Origin: Vreelandella maris
Lineage (GTDB): Bacteria > Pseudomonadota > Gammaproteobacteria > Pseudomonadales > Halomonadaceae
Length of the DNA: 64,000 nt
Assembly: GCF_013371085.1 (NCBI RefSeq)
Contig: NZ_JABWCV010000004.1
Span: forward strand, 1 to 64,000
Direction of reading: 5' to 3'
Shown here: positions 43,562-53,568 of the stretch, one piece after another
Layout of the letters: each line of letters begins with the position of its first letter
Position numbering within the stretch: position 1 is the stretch's first letter
Program-made: the position numbers and the translations under genes
Notes under the pieces: model-generated
What the model was told of the DNA's origin: nothing
The model's input: the letters and a program-made list of their open reading frames with translations, nothing else
Database searches by the model: none

Positions 43562-45274
43562 CTATTTCAATCGGAATCGGTTTCGCAGCCCAAGGCCAAG
43601 AAAAAATAACAGCACCACGCCCGAAACGGTCTGCATTCCTGCCAGTAATGAGAGCCACGGGCCAAGCTCTGCTATGACTTCTTGAAAATATAGCCGGTTA
43701 AGACCTAGAAACGCAAAGAGGTTTGCGAAAGACAAACCGAACGATCCAAGCACCGACATATCAGCAAGCGCAGGCAGCTCCGAATTGGCTGCGATGATCT
43801 TTTCGGCATTGCGTTGCAGGTAAAGATAGCGAAAAAGGTAGGCAAAACCAGATATCAGCCAAATGAGAACCAGCCCCACTGCTGGCCGCAACACGGAAAT
43901 CCCGCTGCCGGCCAACCAGCGATACCCCTTGAATACCCATTTATCAAGGCCTTGAGCAAGTGTCTCTTTGCAGCGCATTTCTTGGCGCAGGAAAAAGTGT
44001 TCAAGGTCGGGGTTATGGTTATCTGCCGCAATTTGGCGAAGCCGCGTATAGGCTTGCTTACCTGCTTTTGCGCTGTCGGAAGTGATCTTGGGCCAGTGCT
44101 TGGGGGTATCACTGAAAGTCGTGTCCTGATGCATTTCGCGCTGATAGTATTTTGGTACCTGAGTTTTGAAAGTGGCTCCGTCGAATGATGTAAAGGCTTT
44201 AAAAGCACCGTCTGAGAAATCGGCAAGCCCAGTGAAGTCCGCTCGTTCGAAAAAAGCATCCCTGGTGAAATGCGCTTCTGGAAAAAAGACATCTCCTGTG
44301 AAATGCGTATCTGGGAACATGGCATGTTCGGCAAAATGCACTTCTTGGAAACCTGCACCATCGGTGAAATGCGTTTTTAGGAAGAGAGCATTCCCGGCGA
44401 AATGCGACTTCAAGAAACTGGTATGCGCAGAGAAAAGTACCTTATCAAAATCGGCATCCTTGGCGAAATGCGTCGATTGGAAATTGGTCTCTCCAGCGAA
44501 ATGGCTATCTTGGAAATTAGCGACCTCGCCGAAATGTACCCGCTCGAAGCCAGCGCCCCCTTTGAAAAGAGTTTCTTGAAAATCTATAGGCCTGACAAAA
44601 CTTGCTCCTGTGAAATCTGCTGTTCCCACGAAATGGCTCTCTTGGAACAAAGCATGTCCTACGAAATGCGCTTCTTTGAACTCGGCAAGCTCACCGAAAT
44701 ATACCTTTATAAAATTAGCGCGCCCGGCAAAATTGGCATCTGGGAAAAATGCTCCCTCGGAGAAATGTGTCTCTTGAAAATTGGCAGAATAGGAGAAATG
44801 TGCTTTGTCGAAATCAGCAAACCCAGCAAAATGCACATGTTCAAATAAAGCAGGACTAGAAAAATAAAACTGCTCGAATGAAATATCGTGAGTGAGGTTA
44901 ACGAGCTGGAGATCAGCAGCGTGATCGGGGTTTGGTAACGTTTCGTGAATGGCTTTTTTAGGAAAGTTAGTTTTGAAACGAGCCCGGATTTGCTGCATTT
45001 CCTCGTCGCTTAATGGGGCGAGTTCCTCCTCGGGCATGCTCATTTGGAGTGCAAGAGCCTTGCGTTCATCTGCACTCATGTTCTGACACATCCAGCCATT
45101 CCAGAATCGACGATTCTTGGCGGAATGCTCCCCAGTCACTGTTGCCAGTACATACCACGGATTTTGGTTTGCTGGGGTCAGTTTTACACCGTCATTACGC
45201 AGCGCGCTGCCATCATCAAAGGTTTCGACAAGCGCGCCAGGTGGCATATCCGGATTTTTCAGTGCGTCGCTCAT
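43562..45274 (-). CDS. long pentapeptide-repeat protein with C-terminal membrane helices
   Basis: A 570-residue protein. The N-terminal about 130 residues have no recognised domain (WNGWMCQNMSADERKALALQM). From about 133 to 370 Phe recurs every fifth residue, giving about 43 consecutive pentapeptides, which predicts a right-handed quadrilateral beta-helix of about 11 coils. His precedes Phe in nearly every second unit (for example KAHF, ETHF, EAHF). After a helical linker come about three to four hydrophobic segments (LRPAVGLVLIWLISGF, SFANLFAFLGL, LLAGMQTVSGVVLLFF), so the helix is membrane-tethered. Codon use is more AT-rich than that of neighbours, suggesting transfer. Function unknown. 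Confidence 0.8.
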   Translation of the reverse strand: MSDALKNPDMPPGALVETFDDGSALRNDGVKLTPANQNPWYVLATVTGEHSAKNRRFWNGWMCQNMSADERKALALQMSMPEEELAPLSDEEMQQIRARFKTNFPKKAIHETLPNPDHAADLQLVNLTHDISFEQFYFSSPALFEHVHFAGFADFDKAHFSYSANFQETHFSEGAFFPDANFAGRANFIKVYFGELAEFKEAHFVGHALFQESHFVGTADFTGASFVRPIDFQETLFKGGAGFERVHFGEVANFQDSHFAGETNFQSTHFAKDADFDKVLFSAHTSFLKSHFAGNALFLKTHFTDGAGFQEVHFAEHAMFPDTHFTGDVFFPEAHFTRDAFFERADFTGLADFSDGAFKAFTSFDGATFKTQVPKYYQREMHQDTTFSDTPKHWPKITSDSAKAGKQAYTRLRQIAADNHNPDLEHFFLRQEMRCKETLAQGLDKWVFKGYRWLAGSGISVLRPAVGLVLIWLISGFAYLFRYLYLQRNAEKIIAANSELPALADMSVLGSFGLSFANLFAFLGLNRLYFQEVIAELGPWLSLLAGMQTVSGVVLLFFLGLGLRNRFRLK

Positions 45275-45407
45275 GCGGCAAACTCTAATATGAATTTAGC
45301 TATCGTCGCATATGCAGTAAATAACCGGAAGATTCCCTATCGTTTACCTTGGCGCACGCTGCGTTACTAAGTAGGAGTAAGGTGATCGTCTGGCAATATT
45401 GCCAAGG

Positions 45408-45488
45408 TTATTTGACACTGCCAAGCCAGAACCACCACACAATCAGTGCGATAAGCCCCAGGCCTGCCAAGTTGATCAGTAAGCTCAT
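45408..45488 (-). CDS. 26-residue single-helix membrane peptide after copA
   Basis: The ATG overlaps the copA stop (ATGA) and has a near-perfect AGGAGGAA site inside the copA end. The frame encodes [20 protein letters not shown] and a short tail (WLGSVK). It is one transmembrane helix with almost nothing outside. The sequence resembles the N-terminal anchor of membrane-bound cupredoxin-like proteins encoded beside copper ATPases, so it could be either a remnant of such a gene or a true small accessory peptide. Coupling and ribosome binding site argue that it is translated. Confidence 0.65.
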   Translation of the reverse strand: MSLLINLAGLGLIALIVWWFWLGSVK

Positions 45489-48049
45489 GAGGATTCCTCC
45501 TGGCTAGCTTTCCATAGCCGCAAGCGGTTGGCATTACTCACCACGGTGATGGAAGAGAGTGACATGGCAGCGCCCGCTATCATCGGTGAGAGCAGCATGC
45601 CGGTGAGCGGGTAAAGCACCCCCGCCGCGATAGGAATACACAGCAGGTTGTAGCCAAAGGCGCCCACCAGGTTCTGTTTGATATTGCGCAGCGTGGCGCG
45701 ACTGATCTCTATCGCAGACGCCACTCCGTGCAGCGAGCCACGCATTAGCGTGATACCCGCGCTCTCAATCGCCACATCGGTGCCTTGGCCAATCGCAAAG
45801 CCCACATTCGCTCGGGCCAGCGCTGGGGCATCATTGATGCCATCGCCCACCATGCCAACGATTTCCCCTGCCTTTTGACGGCGCTCAATCTCGGTGTGCT
45901 TGTCTTCAGGCAACAAGCCCGCGCGAAACTCATCGATGCCCACCTCCCGGGCAATGGCTTTGGCGGTGTGCTCGTTATCCCCGGTTAACATAACGATGGT
46001 TAAGCCGTCTTTCTGAAGGCGCTTGATCGCGGCCACCGTGTCGTGGCGAAGCGGGTCGCTGATGCCAAAAAGCGCGGCCAGTTTTCCATCTACCGCTAGA
46101 TAAACCAGCGTGCGGGCCCGCTCCTCCAGAGCACGAGCCTGCTCTTCACCTGCTTTGAGATCCACACCGGCCTCGCTTAACAGGCGCGCATTGCCCAGCA
46201 GCAGCGCTTTGCCATCAGCGGTTTGGGCTTTTACCCCGCCACCGGTCACGCTGTCGAAACCATTAACCTCGGCAGAGGGGGCGTTGTGTTCATCTGCGTA
46301 GTTCATTAACGCCGCTGCTAGGGGGTGTTCGGAGCCGCGCTCAAGCGCGTTCACCAGCGCCAGCACGGTAGATTGCTCCACGCCAAACATCTGTGCATCA
46401 GTAACACTGGGCTTGCCCTGGGTGAGCGTGCCGGTTTTATCGACGACTAGCGTGGTCAGCTTGCTCGCGGTTTGCAGCGCCTCGCCGCTGCGCACAAGCA
46501 CCCCGTGCTCCGCTGCTTTACCGACGCCTATCATGGTCGAGATTGGCGTGGCCAGGCCCAGCGCGCAGGGGCAGGCAATGATCAGCACGGTGGTCGCCGT
46601 CACCAGCATATGGATCACTTGGGGAGCGGGCCCTAGGTTGAACCACACCAGGGCAGTCAATACGGCAATGATCATTACCGCAGGCACAAAAACGCTGGAG
46701 ACCTGGTCGGCGAGCTCGCCAATCGGAGGCCGCGAGTTCTGAGCGCTTGCCACCTGCTCGGTAATCTGGCCCAGCCGGGTGTCGGCGCCTACTCGCGTTG
46801 CTTTATAGACCAGCCCGCCACGGCCATTCACCGTGCCAGCGCTGACTTCATCCCCCTCACGCTTCGCTACCGGTAGGGGTTCGCCGGTAAGCATCGACTC
46901 GTCGATATGGCTTTCGCCTTCGGTTACCCGGCCATCCACAGGCAGGCGTTCGCCGGGCCGCACACGAACGTGGTCGCCCGTTTGCACGGCATCGATCTCA
47001 ACCTCCTGCTCTTGACCATCGCGAATAACCCGCGCTGTTCGGCTCTGTAGATCAAGCAGGCGCTTTAAAGCATTGCTAGTGCGCCCCCGGGCGCGAAGCT
47101 CCATGGCATTGCCGAGCAGAATCAGCCCGATCACCATGGCGGAAGCTTCAAAATAGATGCCTTGAGCGACTTCCGGTAACCATGGTGCGAACAGCACCAC
47201 CGTCATGGAGTAGAGCCAGGCAGTGCCGGTGCCCATGGCAACCAATGTATCCATATTGGCTTGGCGATGCTTAAACTGCTTCCAGGCGTTGACAAAAAAG
47301 TGCCGCCCTGGGAAGGCCATAATGCCCAGGGTTAATAGACCAATCAGCAACCAGTAGAGACGCCCTAGCCCCATAGGATGAGGGTGGAAAAACAGCATGC
47401 TAACCATGAGGGGGATCGCCAATGCCAGCGAGATAGCACTGCCGCGCAGCCGTTTTTGGTAGGTCTTGGCATCCTGCTCTACCCGGGTGCGTTCGGCTTC
47501 TCGCATATCCACAATTGGCTCGGCACCGTAGCCCGCTGACTCAACGGCGGCGATCAACGCTTGGGTCTCGGCACTGCCAAACACTTGGACGGAGTGGGTG
47601 CCAAAATTGACGCTGGCGGTGTCCACACCCTCGGTACGTTCAAGCGCTTTTTGAACGCTTTTGACACAGCTGGCGCAGGTCATCCCGCTAATCGCCAAGC
47701 GCTGCTTTTTGCCCTGGCCATGTCCTTGAGAATGGGAAGGGTGACTTGCAGCCTTTTCAGCTTCAGCGGGTGGCGCGTTATCTGGCTGCTTATCAGCAGC
47801 GTTTGGGACTGTTGGCGGATAGCCCGCCTCGGTCAAGCATTGATCAAGCTCGGCGTCGGTTAACGTCGAAACCACCTCAAGGCGTTTTTCGTTAGGCGTG
47901 CCGATCACGTCAGCGTCAGGGTCGATAGTTTGAATCGCCTCGCGCATACGCTTAACGCAGCCCTGGCAGCTCATGCCGGGGATGGTTCGTGTGGTGGCGT
48001 CATTGGCAGTGCTGACGCCTGAGGCGGCTTCGGTAGAGGAGTCACTCAT
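45485..48049 (-). CDS. copA: copper-translocating P1B-type ATPase
   Basis: An 854-residue exporter of Cu(I). There are two N-terminal metal-binding domains, GMSCQGC at about 23 and GMTCASC at about 121, with a Ser/Gln/His-rich linker between ([11 protein letters not shown]). Then follow eight membrane helices with the ion motif CPC (ACPCALGLA), the phosphatase TGE in [10 protein letters not shown], the phosphorylated DKTGTLT, and the hinge [10 protein letters not shown]. Its ATG overlaps the MerR-type regulator stop by ATGA and it precedes the 26-residue peptide, forming one operon under the promoter at 48512-48543. Confidence 0.93.
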   Translation of the reverse strand: MSDSSTEAASGVSTANDATTRTIPGMSCQGCVKRMREAIQTIDPDADVIGTPNEKRLEVVSTLTDAELDQCLTEAGYPPTVPNAADKQPDNAPPAEAEKAASHPSHSQGHGQGKKQRLAISGMTCASCVKSVQKALERTEGVDTASVNFGTHSVQVFGSAETQALIAAVESAGYGAEPIVDMREAERTRVEQDAKTYQKRLRGSAISLALAIPLMVSMLFFHPHPMGLGRLYWLLIGLLTLGIMAFPGRHFFVNAWKQFKHRQANMDTLVAMGTGTAWLYSMTVVLFAPWLPEVAQGIYFEASAMVIGLILLGNAMELRARGRTSNALKRLLDLQSRTARVIRDGQEQEVEIDAVQTGDHVRVRPGERLPVDGRVTEGESHIDESMLTGEPLPVAKREGDEVSAGTVNGRGGLVYKATRVGADTRLGQITEQVASAQNSRPPIGELADQVSSVFVPAVMIIAVLTALVWFNLGPAPQVIHMLVTATTVLIIACPCALGLATPISTMIGVGKAAEHGVLVRSGEALQTASKLTTLVVDKTGTLTQGKPSVTDAQMFGVEQSTVLALVNALERGSEHPLAAALMNYADEHNAPSAEVNGFDSVTGGGVKAQTADGKALLLGNARLLSEAGVDLKAGEEQARALEERARTLVYLAVDGKLAALFGISDPLRHDTVAAIKRLQKDGLTIVMLTGDNEHTAKAIAREVGIDEFRAGLLPEDKHTEIERRQKAGEIVGMVGDGINDAPALARANVGFAIGQGTDVAIESAGITLMRGSLHGVASAIEISRATLRNIKQNLVGAFGYNLLCIPIAAGVLYPLTGMLLSPMIAGAAMSLSSITVVSNANRLRLWKASQEESS

Positions 48050-48474
48050 GGGGCCTCCTTGGTAGACGTGGAGTCAGGAAAACTCTCAATCAGGCGGCAC
48101 ACGCTGTGGCCGTCGGGAGACCCGTCGGGCATTTTCTGCCAGCTCTCCATGGCCTGTTCCATTCGTTCGGCTAGCGCTTCGAGCTCGGCAATGCGTGCGC
48201 GTACTTGTGGTAAACGGCTAGCGAGTAGGTCGCGTACTAATGGGCAAGGGGAGTCACCTTGGTCGGCGTGGGTCAGGATGTCGCGAATCTCCGCCACGCT
48301 AAAACCTAATTTGCGCGCCCGTTGAATAAAGCGCAGCCGCTCTAAGTCGGTATCGGAAAATAGCTGATAACCGTTATCGGGGTGCCGCTGGGGGGCAAGC
48401 AGCTGTTCACGAGCGTAATGGCGCACGGTCTCCGCGGTGACGCCGCCTCGTTTGGCAAGCTCATTAACTTTCAT
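48046..48474 (-). CDS. MerR-family metal-responsive regulator (CueR-like)
   Basis: A 142-residue MerR protein with an N-terminal winged HTH ([20 protein letters not shown]) and a long dimerisation helix. Metal-site cysteines are Cys77 (SPCPLV) and Cys126 (HSVCRL). CueR has a Ser at the first position and two Cys in the C-terminal loop, while Zn/Pb sensors have Cys at the first. This protein has the Cys of the latter but only one loop Cys, so metal preference cannot be read directly. Context (operon with copA) points to copper or silver. It is autoregulated through the palindromic spacer promoter upstream. Confidence 0.85.
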   Translation of the reverse strand: MKVNELAKRGGVTAETVRHYAREQLLAPQRHPDNGYQLFSDTDLERLRFIQRARKLGFSVAEIRDILTHADQGDSPCPLVRDLLASRLPQVRARIAELEALAERMEQAMESWQKMPDGSPDGHSVCRLIESFPDSTSTKEAP

Positions 48475-48511
48475 GACCTGTTCTCCCAGCTTGTTAACTA
48501 ATGACTATCCA

Positions 48512-48543
48512 AGTGTAGAACCTATGGGTAACCCATAGGTCAA
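48512..48543 (-). promoter_or_regulatory. MerR-type promoter with palindromic operator
   Basis: On the minus strand TTGACC (48543-48538) and TACACT (48517-48512) are separated by an overlong 20-bp spacer. A perfect 21-bp palindrome (ACCTATGGGT-T-ACCCATAGGT, 48520-48540) fills the spacer. Overlong spacers with central dyads are the mark of MerR-activated promoters. It drives the regulator-copA-small peptide operon. Confidence 0.85.
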
Positions 48544-48739
48544 GGGTGTCTTTGGCTATCAGCCAAAATGACTAAAACACTGATTTAAAACGGCCGTGCG
48601 ACTAATGTATAAGGCAAAAATTAAATAAAACGAACGTTTGCCCTTGAACCTTTGGCCCAGGTGCGAGAAAACAGTCATGTAAAAAATAAAGAGGGTGGAT
48701 CGTCGGTATCCACTGGATCATCGGGAAGAGAGGCCCACT

Positions 48740-50092
48740 ATGAATAATAAATTTAATAAGCTCAACCTGGCTGCTGCCATCACAGCAGCCTTCGCCAGCC
48801 AAGCCCATGCGGGCGGGTACCAAATTAATGAGCAGAGCGTTAGTGGGCAGGGCTATGGCCATGCAGGCCGAAGCTCGAATGTGCATGATGCCACCATCGT
48901 ATACGGCAACCCGGCGGGTATGTCGTTTTTAGACCGGGCGCAGATTACTGCAGGTGCTACTTATCTAAACGTTAGTACTGATATTTCTAACGCCGAAGCT
49001 TCTCGTACTTTAGACTCAGGTTTGGCCACTGGTGTAGGGCCAAGCGGTAGCCAAATTCCTGTAGGCAGTATCCCTGGGGGTAATGATGGAGATATGGTGC
49101 CGGGTACAGCGATTCCCTTTGCTTTCTATGCGCACCCCGTCAATGATCAGCTAGCGTTTGGTTTTGGTGTATATGCGCCGTTTGGCTCTAAAACTGATTA
49201 TGAAGATGATTTCCAAGGCCGCTATTTTGGCAATTACACCGAGCTGACGGTAGTCAGTGCCCAGCCGACGGTTGCTTATCGCTTTAATGAGCAGTGGGCG
49301 GTAGGTGCGGGTGTGACTTACAACCAAGTAGAAGGTGAGCTTCGTCGTCAAGTTCCGAGTGGTCTTAATTATGACCCCGCTACGGACATTGATGCACGTG
49401 TTGAAGGTAAAGATGAAGCATGGGGCTATAACTTAGGTGTTATCTATCGCCCGGTACCCGAAACTACGTTGGGTCTAACTTACCGTTCGAAAGTTGACTA
49501 TGAGCTTGAAGGTGACTATAGGGCCATTGCTCCGGATGGCACAACAGCCCCAAATCCAAGTACGGGTGCTCCTCTTCAAAGTAACGCTAATTTAGATTTA
49601 ACCACACCTGAAACAGTTAATTTCTCACTAACTCAACAGATGACTGACCGCCTTAAACTGATGTTTGGCGCCTCTTGGGTGCGCTGGAGCCAGTTTGAAG
49701 AAATTCGGGTTGTGAATGATCAAGGTGGTCTTATTACCCAAGAGCCGCAAAACTATGAAAATGTTTGGGCCTTTGCCACTGGCGGCGAGTATCAGCTAAC
49801 ACCCACATTGGCGCTCCGCGCTGGGGTAACACTAGACTTTACGCCATCTAATGATGAAGACCGTAGCGTACGCATTCCCTCTGATGATCGTCGTATATTC
49901 TCTCTGGGCGCAGGCTGGAGCCCTACGCCTGATATGACGTTAGACTTTGCTTACTCCTATCTAACCGAGCGTGGCACTTTTGTAGATCAGCAGCGTAATG
50001 ATTCGCTAAATGGAGCAGGTGGTGCCACTTACTCCGCAGACTACAAAAACGAAGCTCACGGTTTTGGCGCGCAGTTAACCTATCGCTTTTAA
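48740..50092 (+). CDS. fadL: FadL-family outer membrane transporter
   Basis: A 450-residue outer membrane protein with a signal peptide (to about 25, SQAHAG) and the FadL N-terminal hatch (GGYQINEQSVSGQG, YGNPAGMS). Beta-strands of a 14-strand barrel end in a C-terminal aromatic (LTYRF). It imports long-chain fatty acids or other hydrophobic compounds. The start at 48740 has GAGAGG upstream. Base composition is slightly AT-rich compared with flanking genes. Confidence 0.85.
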   Translation: MNNKFNKLNLAAAITAAFASQAHAGGYQINEQSVSGQGYGHAGRSSNVHDATIVYGNPAGMSFLDRAQITAGATYLNVSTDISNAEASRTLDSGLATGVGPSGSQIPVGSIPGGNDGDMVPGTAIPFAFYAHPVNDQLAFGFGVYAPFGSKTDYEDDFQGRYFGNYTELTVVSAQPTVAYRFNEQWAVGAGVTYNQVEGELRRQVPSGLNYDPATDIDARVEGKDEAWGYNLGVIYRPVPETTLGLTYRSKVDYELEGDYRAIAPDGTTAPNPSTGAPLQSNANLDLTTPETVNFSLTQQMTDRLKLMFGASWVRWSQFEEIRVVNDQGGLITQEPQNYENVWAFATGGEYQLTPTLALRAGVTLDFTPSNDEDRSVRIPSDDRRIFSLGAGWSPTPDMTLDFAYSYLTERGTFVDQQRNDSLNGAGGATYSADYKNEAHGFGAQLTYRF

Positions 50093-50118
50093 GCCTTTAA
50101 GAGCCCGTTACCAACGAA

Positions 50119-50141
50119 ACCCGGCGCCCGCCGGGTTTTTT
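50119..50141 (+). terminator. terminator after the fadL-like gene
   Basis: ACCCGGC and GCCGGGT with a three-base loop, directly followed by six T. A typical intrinsic terminator 27 bases after the stop codon. Confidence 0.85.
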
Positions 50142-50255
50142 ATTGCCTTGTGACAGGCCATTGGATGCGGGGCGTGTCGGCTTTCGTTACACTATGCGCT
50201 TTTCTGATCGATACACCTCTGTACGACCAGATACAGACAAAGCTAGGGCGATCCC

Positions 50256-51354
50256 ATGTTGGAAACCAACCCGATTCACAACCAGATCAAGGACCTGTCT
50301 GAGCGGACAGACGTTCTTAGGGGGTATCTTTGACTATGCCGAGAAGAAAGATCGGCTAGAAGAGGTTACCCGCGAACTGGAAGACCCCAATGTCTGGAAT
50401 GATCCAGACTACGCGCAGAAGTTAGGCAAAGAGCGCGCCTCCCTCGAAGCCATCGTGGCCACTATTGACGATCTTGAGCAAGGCCTTGGCGATAGCCGGG
50501 ATCTGTTAGAGCTGGCTGAAATGGAAGAGGACGAAGGTACCGTTGATGAGGTGCGCCAAGAGCTGGACAGCATGCAAGCCGCGTTAGAAAAGCTTGAGTT
50601 TCGGCGCATGTTCTCCGGCGAAATGGACCCCAATAACGCCTACCTGGAAATTCAGTCCGGTTCCGGTGGGACGGAAGCCCAGGACTGGGCCAATATTTTG
50701 CTGCGCATGTACCTACGCTGGGCGGAGAGCCACGGCTTTAAAGCCGATATCACCGAAATCTCCGCAGGCGAAGTGGCAGGCATAAAGTCGGCCACCGTGC
50801 ATGTTCAGGGCGATTACGCCTTCGGTTGGCTACGTACCGAAACCGGTGTGCACCGCCTAGTGCGTAAAAGCCCGTTTGATTCCGGCGGTCGTCGGCACAC
50901 CTCCTTCGCGTCGGTATTCCTGTCCCCGGAAATTGACGACAGTTTCGAAGTGGAAATTAATCCCTCGGACTTGCGCGTTGATACCTACCGTTCCAGTGGC
51001 GCGGGCGGCCAGCACGTTAACACTACCGATTCAGCGGTGCGGATCACCCACGAACCGACTGGTATTGTCGTGGCCTGCCAGGGACAGCGCAGCCAGCATG
51101 CTAACCGCGACTTTGCCATGAAGCAGTTAAAGGCGCGGTTATGGGAGCATGAGATGCAAAAGCGCAACGCCGCTAAGCAGGAAGCCGAAGACTCCAAGGC
51201 GGATATCGGCTGGGGCAGCCAGATTCGCTCTTACGTGCTGGATGATCAGCGCATTAAAGATTTGCGCACCAGCGTGCAGTCCAGCAACTGCGATAAAGTG
51301 CTCGACGGGGATATTGATCAGTTTATCGTCGCCAGCTTAAAGCAAGGTTTGTAA
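50256..51354 (+). CDS. prfB: peptide chain release factor 2, programmed +1 frameshift
   Basis: RF2 needs a +1 shift: the ATG at 50256 opens a 25-codon frame ending at UGA 50331-50333. The shift signal is AGGGGG, TAT, CTT TGA C, identical in layout to E. coli (internal Shine-Dalgarno three bases before the CTT-UGA). After the shift the frame continues with [11 protein letters not shown] to 51354, giving a protein of about 365 residues. Later motifs include [17 protein letters not shown] (the GGQ loop) and the SPF anticodon motif in [13 protein letters not shown]2 regulates its own synthesis by this UGA. The single open frame that begins at 50143 is only the +1 frame read upstream. Confidence 0.96.
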
Positions 51355-51387
51355 TTTTTTAGCGTTTGAACATGAACAGGGTGCCCC

Positions 51388-52899
51388 ATGGCTAACCAAG
51401 ACGTGTCTCCTGCAGACAACGAAAACCACCTGATCGCCGAGCGCCGTGCCAAGCTGGCCGCTCGCCGCGAGCGCGCCGCTGAGCAGGGAAAAAGTGCGTT
51501 TCCCAATGACTTTCGCCGCGATAGCTTAACCGTCGAGCTGCAAAACACCTTTGGCGATAAAGAAAAGACCGAGCTTGAAGCGCTGGATCACCACGCCGCT
51601 GTGGCAGGTCGTGTGATGCGTCAACGTGGGCCATTTATCGTTATTCAGGATGTGGCAGGGCAAATCCAGCTCTACGTGGATAAGAAAGGCTTACCCGCTG
51701 ACGTGCTTGAAGACGTTAAAAGCTGGGATATCGGTGACATCGTCGCCGCTCATGGACCGGTACATAAATCCGGCAAGGGCGATCTGTACGTGATGATGAA
51801 AGAGGCTCATCTGCTCACCAAGAGCCTGCGCCCGCTGCCCGATAAGTTTCACGGCCTGACCGACATGGAAGCCCGCTATCGTCAGCGCTATGTGGATCTG
51901 ATCATGAACCCGCAGTCGCGCAAAGTATTTGAGACTCGCGCAGCGGTGATCAGCTCCATGCGTCGCTTCTTTGAAGCCCGTGGCTTTATGGAAGTGGAAA
52001 CACCCATGCTCCAGCCGATCCCCGGTGGCGCGGCGGCACGGCCTTTCATTACGCATCACAATGCGCTGGATATCGACATGTATCTGCGTATTGCGCCTGA
52101 GCTCTACCTCAAGCGTTTAGTGGTGGGCGGCTTTGAAAAAGTGTTTGAGATTAACCGCAATTTCCGCAACGAAGGGTTATCAACGCGGCACAACCCAGAA
52201 TTCACCATGGTGGAGTTCTACTGGGCGTATGCGGATTACCGCGACCTGCTCGACATGACCGAAGCTATGCTGCGCACAGCGGCTGAAGAAGTGCTGGGCA
52301 GCGCGGTGATTGAGTATCAGGGCGCGAGCTATGATTTTGGTCAGCCGTTTACCCGCTTGACGCTGCGCCAGGCAATTCTTGATCACGGCGACGGCATTGC
52401 CGATGATGATTTGGATTCGCTGGACGCTGCGCGGGCCATGGCTGAAAAACTGGGTATCAAGGTCAAGGAGAGCTGGGGTCTAGGCAAGGTGCAGACGGAA
52501 ATCTTTGAAGAAGTGGCCGAGCACAAGTTGGATCAGCCCACCTTTATCACCGAGTACCCGGCTGAAGTCAGCCCGTTGGCGCGGCGTAACGACGCTAACC
52601 CCTTCGTCACCGACCGCTTTGAGTTCTTTGTCGGTGGGCGTGAAATTGCCAACGGTTTCTCGGAGCTCAACGACGCCGAAGACCAAGCAGAGCGTTTCCG
52701 CGCCCAGTCAGCGGAAAAAGACGCTGGCGACCTGGAGGCGATGTACTACGATGCGGATTATGTGCGGGCATTGGAGTACGGTATGCCGCCTACCGCGGGA
52801 GAAGGTATCGGTATTGATCGCCTGGTGATGCTGTTTACCGACAGCCCTTCCATTCGTGATGTGCTGCTATTCCCGGCGATGCGCCCCGAAGTGGTTTAA
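51388..52899 (+). CDS. lysS: lysyl-tRNA synthetase (class II)
   Basis: A 503-residue enzyme with an N-terminal OB-fold anticodon domain (about 65-150) and a class II core: motif 1 around [10 protein letters not shown], motif 2 [14 protein letters not shown], motif 3 [12 protein letters not shown]. It follows prfB by 33 bases, the conserved prfB-lysS pairing. Confidence 0.96.
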   Translation: MANQDVSPADNENHLIAERRAKLAARRERAAEQGKSAFPNDFRRDSLTVELQNTFGDKEKTELEALDHHAAVAGRVMRQRGPFIVIQDVAGQIQLYVDKKGLPADVLEDVKSWDIGDIVAAHGPVHKSGKGDLYVMMKEAHLLTKSLRPLPDKFHGLTDMEARYRQRYVDLIMNPQSRKVFETRAAVISSMRRFFEARGFMEVETPMLQPIPGGAAARPFITHHNALDIDMYLRIAPELYLKRLVVGGFEKVFEINRNFRNEGLSTRHNPEFTMVEFYWAYADYRDLLDMTEAMLRTAAEEVLGSAVIEYQGASYDFGQPFTRLTLRQAILDHGDGIADDDLDSLDAARAMAEKLGIKVKESWGLGKVQTEIFEEVAEHKLDQPTFITEYPAEVSPLARRNDANPFVTDRFEFFVGGREIANGFSELNDAEDQAERFRAQSAEKDAGDLEAMYYDADYVRALEYGMPPTAGEGIGIDRLVMLFTDSPSIRDVLLFPAMRPEVV

Positions 52900-52982
52900 A
52901 CCATTCGATAGCGGATGAAAAGTTGGTAAGGGCCCGTTATAGCGCCCATAATGGTCAACGTTTCGACGGCGAGGAGAATCCC

Positions 52983-53369
52983 ATGAAACTGCTTAACCGC
53001 TCCGCACTGAGCGTCAGGCCGACCCAGTCCTTTGTGGACTGGATCAACGCGCTGGAACCCACCATGGGAGACGACGACCTGACCCTGGACGACGTCGAAC
53101 GTGAAAGTACTATTTATCTGATTCCAGAGATGGATACTCCGGAGGCGCTGGAAACGTTTGTGCGCGAGCGCTGCGTGGAAATTCTCGAGACTGAGTTGCG
53201 CGCTTGGGAAGAGGATGAGCGCCAGTGGCCAGACAAGATCGATTGGGCACTGTTTCAAGAATTTGTGCGCGTTGAACATAGCTACTTAGCAATTGATTTG
53301 GACGACGAAACAGCCCTTGAGATTTCCGAAGTGGATGATGCATTGTTATTAGACAGTGAGCAGGATTAG
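52983..53369 (+). CDS. conserved acidic protein of unknown function
   Basis: A 128-residue acidic protein (DDDLTLDDVERESTIYLIP, WPDKIDWALFQEFVRVEHS). I do not recognise a family. A GAGGAG site precedes the ATG, and the C-terminus is strongly acidic (EISEVDDALLLDSEQD). It follows lysS by 83 bases and ends before a terminator, so it may share the prfB-lysS transcript. No signal or membrane segment is visible. Confidence 0.7.
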   Translation: MKLLNRSALSVRPTQSFVDWINALEPTMGDDDLTLDDVERESTIYLIPEMDTPEALETFVRERCVEILETELRAWEEDERQWPDKIDWALFQEFVRVEHSYLAIDLDDETALEISEVDDALLLDSEQD

Positions 53370-53438
53370 CGTGCTAATATTTTAGGCAAGCTCAGTGCTG
53401 CCTGCGCGGCTGTTTGATACGGCTATTTAGCGCACAAA

Positions 53439-53468
53439 GAAACCGGCTTAGGCCGGTTTCTTTGTTTT
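53439..53468 (+). terminator. terminator of the prfB-lysS transcript
   Basis: GAAACCGGC and GCCGGTTTC form a nine-pair stem around TTAG, followed by TTTGTTTT. It lies about 70 bases after the acidic protein gene. Confidence 0.8.
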
Positions 53469-53568
53469 CAAGCTCATGGTTTTCAAGTTAATTGTTTTCG
53501 AGATAATTGTTTTGAAAACAATAGTTTTGAAGACGGCGGTTTTGAAAATAAGCATTCTGAAAATAATG
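53464..53568 (+). repeat. seven tandem 15-bp degenerate repeats
   Basis: GTTTTC/GAAG-type units begin exactly every 15 bases (53464, 53479, 53494, 53509, 53524, 53539, 53554; first five bases GTTTT in six of seven). The unit is about GTTTTGAAAATAATN. Units differ by several substitutions but no indels. They sit between a terminator and the MFS gene start. As the period is a multiple of three, one frame stays open (see the 50-codon frame). Confidence 0.8.

Noticed and set aside
44166-44848. Two long plus-strand frames opposite the pentapeptide gene
   Set aside because: They are mirror products of the repeat periodicity on the other strand, with no ribosome binding sites and no family resemblance.
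45389-45405. Palindrome CTGGCAATATTGCCA-type near the small copA peptide
   Set aside because: The stem is AT-rich with no loop or T run, so it is not a convincing terminator or operator.
50143-50330. Upstream open frame joined to prfB
   Set aside because: It is the +1 frame read without the shift. The real start at 50256 and the CTT-UGA signal explain the gene fully.
53464-53568. Possible CRISPR array
   Set aside because: The units are contiguous 15-mers without spacers and are degenerate, and no cas genes are present.
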